From assembly GCA_963281255.1 (NCBI GenBank), contig OY725494.1:2927934-2991933 (forward strand): 64,000 bases of DNA. Reading direction: 5' to 3'. The notes under the pieces were generated by a model that saw only the letters and a list, made by a program, of their open reading frames with translations, searched no databases and was not told the DNA's origin. This document shows, piece by piece, positions 59,206-64,000 of the stretch. The first letter of the stretch is position 1, and each line of letters begins with the position of its first letter. The DNA comes from Aphrocallistes beatrix. Lineage: Eukaryota; Porifera; Hexactinellida; Sceptrulophora; Aphrocallistidae. The translations under genes were made by a program, and so were the position numbers.

Positions 59206-59862
59206 CGCAATCCCGATCATTTTTCATTAGTTTTGTGATTCATAGTACACGTTTATTGTGATATCTAATTGCATAAATATAACCAGGTTCTACACAAATA
59301 TTTCATTATCGAATAAACAAATTCCATGAGGGCAATTTTAGGCAGTCATGTGTGGGGGATAATCACAATTGTAGTTAATACTCATAACTTGAATATGTCC
59401 CAGTCTGTATCCACTATATAAACCTCGTTAGTGGTTCTATCAATCGATATTCCTCTAGGAGTCTAGGAATCATAAACTGTTCATTCGCAGGAGCTTGTGA
59501 AAACTCTTTAAAAAGTTTCTTCGATTTCTTTCAGGATTTGTTCGGATGGACAACGGAATTCAATCAGATTCACATTTACTCTAGGAACTTCCATTTCCTC
59601 TTTCGAATGTATTTTAGCATCGAAGCCTTATTTTATCGGATCCGGATCTTCTCCAAGTAAATTGCTCGTCATTATATTAACTGCATTAGCTTTCGGGAGT
59701 AGTTGTTTGATCGCTTCTTCTAGCTCTATGTGCTATCATGTGCTGACAGACGAGATCACAAGTCGTTTCTTCGTATTTCAAAGCTGCGATCGTTGTGTTC
59801 AAATTAACTCTTGGATCATTGCAGCAGTCATCATCTAAAAGTATAATAGTAAGGGCGAGGCT
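59206..59862. other. No gene recognised
   Basis: AT-rich flank beyond the duplication. The only long minus ORF (59,686-60,018) runs into the next foldback and has no recognisable domain. Confidence 0.4.
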
Positions 59863-60212
59863 ATTGACACCGACCGTCAGGGCCACACAAATTGGCTTTT
59901 GACGATCATTGTAATACTCTGACGTATAACAAAAGCAGAATTGCATTGCATATGACAGGGAGCATTTTAGTAAACCAAAATGGAAAAGCAAGAAGCTTTT
60001 GACATTCAAGATTTTCACAAATCTTAGCTATTTTCCTTTAGCATCATTCCTTTAGTATTTATTTTAATGTCGTCAATTTCTTTTAGCGTTGTTATAAAAA
60101 TGCTCCCTGCCATATTGCAATGCTGTTATGCTTTTGTTTTATGTCAAAGTATTACAACGACGAATGATCAGCGTCTAAAGCCAATCTGTCCTGACCAGTC
60201 GGTGTCAACATA
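59863..60212. mobile_element. Foldback element (TIR TATTGACACCG)
   Basis: The left arm CTATTGACACCGACCGTCAG (59,861) and the right arm CTGACCAGTCGGTGTCAACATA (from about 60,191) are inverted. Homology continues inward for about 110 bp (ATGACAGGGAGCATTTTAGT against TAAAAATGCTCCCTGCCATA). Non-coding. Confidence 0.6.
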
Positions 60213-60239
60213 GGCGCCGAACCTGGGGGCTCGGACCTC

Positions 60240-60535
60240 CCCTGGATTCGAAATGGCCTGTCACGAAATTTAGGTCCGTGTTGTTTTTACTCCGGCCGGA
60301 CCAAATATTTCAGAAATATTTTGTCCGACCGGACCATTTTTTATACGGGCCAAATATTTCAGACATTCTTGGTCCGGGTTTAAAATTTGGTCCGGCCGGA
60401 CCAATTATTTCTGATTTTTTGGCCCGGAAATATGTCACGAGAAAATTGGCCCTGGCCAAACTTGGTCCAGGAGACCAATTTTATCTGCCAAATTTAATCG
60501 GGGGACCAGGTTGGCAACCAATTTTAGAATATTGA
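60240..60535. repeat. GGTCCGGCCGGACCA-type short repeats
   Basis: Several copies of the palindromic motif TCCGGCCGGACCAAATATTT and decayed versions, alternating orientation. The 85-codon ORF over it is repeat-derived. Confidence 0.5.
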
Positions 60536-60578
60536 AAGTAGTTACACACGTGTGTAATAGAGTATCAACGAAGGTTTA

Positions 60579-61860
60579 ATGAGAATTGGATTCTATCTCA
60601 GCCAATGTCGCTGCGAGAATAAACGAACGCAAATCTACTCGGAACAGCTAAAAAGGCACGAAGCGGATCTGAATGCCAATAATCTTAGTCCATTGTTACA
60701 GAAACACCTGGACGACATCAGAGAAGAATTGGACAAGATCCTCTCGGAACAGATTGCGTTTCCTCAAATGTCAATTGTATATGGAGGATATAGAGAGGAC
60801 ACTGGAAAAGAAGTGTCGTATTCTGAAACTACAATCCATACACCCCTAGAACGCTACCTATCTGGCATGGAATGTGAAGAGGAAGATCAACTATACGCCC
60901 CTTCAGCAGTCTGTATTGTCCCCACCACACATTTGATATATGTAGGAGAAGATACCAACACTGGAAAATATATATTCATGAGTGAGGGCACAAAATTTTT
61001 CAACTCTACCCGATCCTTTGTTGAGCTGCTGTTATCCATTGAATAGTCATGAAGGACCCCTAAATGCCACTACAATTTGGACATGGAATGTGAAACTATC
61101 AAGATTGACACTAGACGCTTCTATATATGAGTTATAGAAGGTTTGGATATTGCCGTCGGAAGCTCATAAAAAGTGGAAAGGCCACTTCCGTTCCATCTTA
61201 TCGCCCATAGAACCAATACGATTTATCAAAAAAATGGTAAACCAGGCCATGGCCTTACCAGCCGCACCTCTTTCTACAGCCATGATATCTACACTTGTTC
61301 CCGCAAGTCACAGAGAATACACGTACGTATATGACCACAACTTCAAGCTTACTAAGAAGATTATCCTAAAAGCTATCTCATTTGATAAAACTACCTACGC
61401 AAATAACAACTGTTATTCTATTTAGCTACTGGGACCATAAAGACTACCACCCGGATCCAATACAAGTATTCAAACTAGAGGTACCTTAATACGCTCCCTA
61501 GTAACGGGAAACGACATCAAATATGCTTACTACATCCTCCTAGATTCCAATGAAAATATTCCAGTGAGTGACTATAAAACCGTCAGGGAGAGAGCCATAG
61601 AGGCAGCAGAAGGGTTTGGGTTTCTTATCGACCCGGGCAGGGACCCCTGAGTCATTACTCCTCATGGGCCCTTGATGCTTAGTTGCACAACTGCAGCCTC
61701 AGAAGCTTCTCTGATGGAATCCTGATGTAGAGTTTTGGTAAAAGAGGAAACAAGGAAGCAGGGGAGTTATGGTATCCTCAGGGTTTAGCTGTGAGTTCTA
61801 ATCTGGAAATTGTTATAGCAGATCGGAAAAAATGGATAACAGACTTCAAGCATTCTAACT
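60579..61860 (+). pseudogene. Broken gene, possibly NHL/TRIM-like
   Basis: A 155-codon ORF at 60,579-61,046 has a helical, probably coiled-coil start (LLQKHLDDIREELDKILSEQ) followed by IAFPQMSIVYGG and an unassigned globular part. Further coding-like pieces follow in other frames: ILPSEAHKKWKGHFRSILSP (61,150) and IPVSDYKTVRERAIEAAEGF (61,560). Near 61,735-61,830 comes FGKRGNKEAGELWYPQGLAV then IVIADR, which is an NHL-repeat pattern (G..P.GLAV....I.IAD). Stops and shifts separate the pieces. It may be a decayed relative of NHL proteins such as the intact gene at 62,106, or two unrelated fragments; introns could explain some breaks. Confidence 0.4.
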
Positions 61861-62105
61861 AATTATAGTACGTATGTATAAATCTAACCACATATCTGTA
61901 TGTATGTAATATAATATACGAACCCAGATACTTAGTGCTGAAAGCCGCGAATAAGTTGAGAGATGAGGTCGCAAACGCAAAACGTGTCACAAAATATTAT
62001 TCGCGATAGTTGAAATCGCGAACGGCGAGGTTATCTGTATATTTTTACAAAATTTAATCCTGGACACATTGAAAACAAACAACTGGATTATATTTGTACA
62101 AAATT
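61861..62105. other. Short spacer, no gene
   Basis: Contains CGCGAATAA/ATTATTCGCGA inverted motifs (about 61,945-62,020) that could form a small hairpin; nothing else seen. Confidence 0.35.
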
Positions 62106-63044
62106 TTAAGTTGAAAATATCTGAAGACCATAGTTACAGTTCTCAGACGCACACACTAGTTTGGTCTGGTTTAGGATTGCGATGCCAGAAGGAGAGCTCA
62201 ACATTCCGGGTTGATGGCCCTGTTCCTCAACAGTGTGTAGGAGGTTCCCTTCAAGAGAGAATACTTTGATAGCATCGGCAGAAGAATCCGAGATAACAAT
62301 GTTGTGACCAGCATCCAAACAGAAGAAGTAGGGTCTTTTTACCTGCATTCTATCTCCTCTGGTGATCATAGAGCGCAATTTCTCTCCAGACAGTGCGAAT
62401 ACATGGACACACAGTTTGTCCCAGCAGCTCAGCACTAAGATCTGGTTATTTGAAAATTTAACGTCAACTGGCTGAGTCACAGAATGGTGACGTAATGGTA
62501 TTTGGAAAGCAAGAGTACTGTCTAATACTTGGACTCTGTTGTTACCACAATCCGGGATATAGAGAAGTTCTTCAGGAGAAATGGCAAGTTGTTGAGGTGA
62601 GTTGAATTCTTCGTTCCCAGACCCTCCCTCACCTACACGCTTTATCAGTTTGAAATCAGAAAGTGTGAACTGGAAAACAGCATGAACCTTTTTGTCTGTA
62701 ACATAAATGCTATCTTTGTGCATTAACACCCCGCATGGACGTTGCAAGTGCTCGTTACCAAACTCCCCGAGATAATCTCCCACATTTGAGAAGAGTTGAA
62801 TCCGTTGGTTGAACATGTCGGCTACGTAAATGTGTCCAGTGTCTTCGTGGAGAGTGACACCTCGTGGCCATTTCAACTCCCCACGAGATGGTCCAGACTC
62901 GACAACAGAGATAACTTGCTGGAATGCTCCATAATTGGGAATCTGAAGCGACTCTGTGTTGACATCCGAATTATCAATCTCCTCAAGTCGAGATCGTTTA
63001 GAGATGGGATATTCTTCTAATTCTTTTCTGAACCGTGTTGCCAT
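62106..63044 (-). CDS. Six-blade NHL-repeat beta-propeller protein
   Basis: Single-exon ORF of 312 aa from the ATG at 63,044. After a charged N-terminus of about 45 residues with a basic KRSR patch, six NHL repeats follow: LKWPRGVTLHEDTGHIYVAD then QRIQLFS; LQRPCGVLMHKDSIYVTD; FNSPQQLAISPEELLYIPD then NNRVQVLD; VTQPVDVKFSNNQILVLSC; VKRPYFFCLDAGHNIVISD; and LSSPSGIAILNQTKLVCAS ending GLQIFS. Six repeats make a full propeller. NHL domains bind proteins or RNA and usually follow RING/B-box/coiled-coil in TRIM-NHL ubiquitin ligases; none of those are present, so this is a stand-alone propeller or the last exon of a longer gene. Function unknown. It lies 3' to 3' with the broken NHL-like gene upstream on the other strand. 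Confidence 0.8.
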   Translation of the reverse strand: MATRFRKELEEYPISKRSRLEEIDNSDVNTESLQIPNYGAFQQVISVVESGPSRGELKWPRGVTLHEDTGHIYVADMFNQRIQLFSNVGDYLGEFGNEHLQRPCGVLMHKDSIYVTDKKVHAVFQFTLSDFKLIKRVGEGGSGNEEFNSPQQLAISPEELLYIPDCGNNRVQVLDSTLAFQIPLRHHSVTQPVDVKFSNNQILVLSCWDKLCVHVFALSGEKLRSMITRGDRMQVKRPYFFCLDAGHNIVISDSSADAIKVFSLEGNLLHTVEEQGHQPGMLSSPSGIAILNQTKLVCASENCNYGLQIFST

Positions 63045-64000
63045 TCAATTACCTAAACAGCGAATATATTGTGCATTTAATTCACTTATAACTACGTACT
63101 GTAGTAGTACGTATATTGAAGATATATACGTATTTGTTTCTGTTTTTTGTTAGAAAATAGTGTCTTTAACTTTAAACCACTCCTGTGGTTTAGTACTTAA
63201 AAGCTACCAGGTTTCACTTAACGGAGCTTTAACCTATTTAAACCCGAGAAGAGAGTGGGATAATCACAATATGGAAATCTTAAACTGCTGCACCAGGTCT
63301 ATCTATGTCTAAGAACAGATTTGATATCTTCATCGAGTAATCATGAGACGATCATCATTTCGGGAAAAATAGAAATTATTTAATATAATGTATAAACCTA
63401 CCTTATAGCTAGGATCTTTGTGATTGTGAGCTATGTGATGAAATTATTGTGGAATAATCAATACTGTGCGGGATTGCGCAATTTTCATCACTAAAAGAGT
63501 GAGACAGAAATGGCAATAAATTACGAACACTAGTTAGCATACACTGTACCATTTTCTATTTAATTAATCAAATCAATTTTGGATGTCAAACGGACTTCAT
63601 AAAAACACAAAGGGTGCTCGAGCATAGCCCCAGACAAACCCGCGATATGGCCGCTTCACCATGCCTGGGAAATCTCTAAGTAAACTTTTAAGCTCTGAGA
63701 TTAGGAATCTACACCTTCAACACCTTAGATGAACCTGTGATATTGATACCTCATCTCCACCGAGGTTCAGTATTTTCATACGATTAAAAAATAATAGGAC
63801 CGATCAAGCGTTGGCAGGGGACGGTCCCAGGAATTTGACAAACCCTGGGCCAAAGGGGCAAATCCGGGTCCCCCACTGCTTTTGTCCAAGGTCGTTCCAT
63901 TAAATCCGGGGTTCTCATGGATTTCAGTTTCCAGAAGGCATATCTGTGAACCCTGGTTGAGATTAGGTTTCATCTTTTTGGTTCATCTATGCTTTTTTCA
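63045..64000. other. Upstream flank of NHL gene, no gene recognised
   Basis: AT-rich DNA; a palindrome CCACTCCTGTGG near 63,178 and a few short ORFs without recognisable domains. Confidence 0.4.

Noticed and set aside
59686-60018. 110-aa minus ORF as a secreted protein
   Set aside because: Half lies in a foldback arm and no domain or clear signal-peptide context is visible.

Overview
The window looks like nuclear DNA of an early-branching marine animal, most likely a sponge such as Amphimedon. That is inference, from the AT-rich sequence, very short introns (about 60-90 bp) beside a giant exon, sacsin-like and NHL genes, and dense TA-flanked and Ginger-type DNA transposons. There is no sign of bacterial gene organisation.

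The dominant structure is a large interrupted palindrome. Block S is a giant sacsin-like gene, present at about 1.57-17.2 kb (+) and again, inverted, at about 44.5-59.2 kb (-). Block H is a gene for a DRE-TIM (HMGL/isopropylmalate-synthase-like) barrel with a C-terminal EF-hand, at 31.5-34.06 kb (-) and inverted at 36.14-39.3 kb (+). The centre is near 35.1 kb. In each arm the sacsin-like and DRE-TIM genes converge; at the centre the two DRE-TIM genes diverge. One gap-free contig (10,883-51,534) carries both block H copies and the 3' parts of both block S copies, so the palindrome is not simply a scaffolding join.

The four duplicated genes are being lost unevenly. The left sacsin copy has one in-frame TGA (13,079-13,081). 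The right copy has a 2-bp frameshift near its C-terminus. The right DRE-TIM copy has a 55-bp microhomology deletion that removes the C-terminus. Sequence identity between arms is patchy: an intron is identical while its neighbour is diverged, which points to gene conversion. Each sacsin copy has a 200-N placeholder gap, and comparing the arms shows both are much too short. They probably hide a whole ATPase module, so the protein would have four sacsin repeats.

The spacers are filled with mobile DNA. The best element is a Ginger1 transposon at 21,860-27,691, with TGT...ACA termini, inverted repeats of about 212 bp and a 4-bp GGAC target duplication. Its ten-exon transposase gene is in frame throughout (806 aa: H2C2 zinc finger, DD35E integrase, GPY/F, OTU protease). 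It sits inside a TA-flanked element, which itself splits a small ORF, and its left repeat is interrupted by a MITE with an 8-bp duplication. Other items are a related non-autonomous Ginger at 39.8-40.5 kb, P-like THAP remnants, Helitron-like repeats, foldbacks, and a tiny palindromic insertion (57 and 88 bp) with a 9-bp duplication at both copies.

The right flank (59.2-64 kb) has a foldback, a broken NHL-type gene on + and an intact six-blade NHL gene on -. All comparisons were made by eye; no searches were run.
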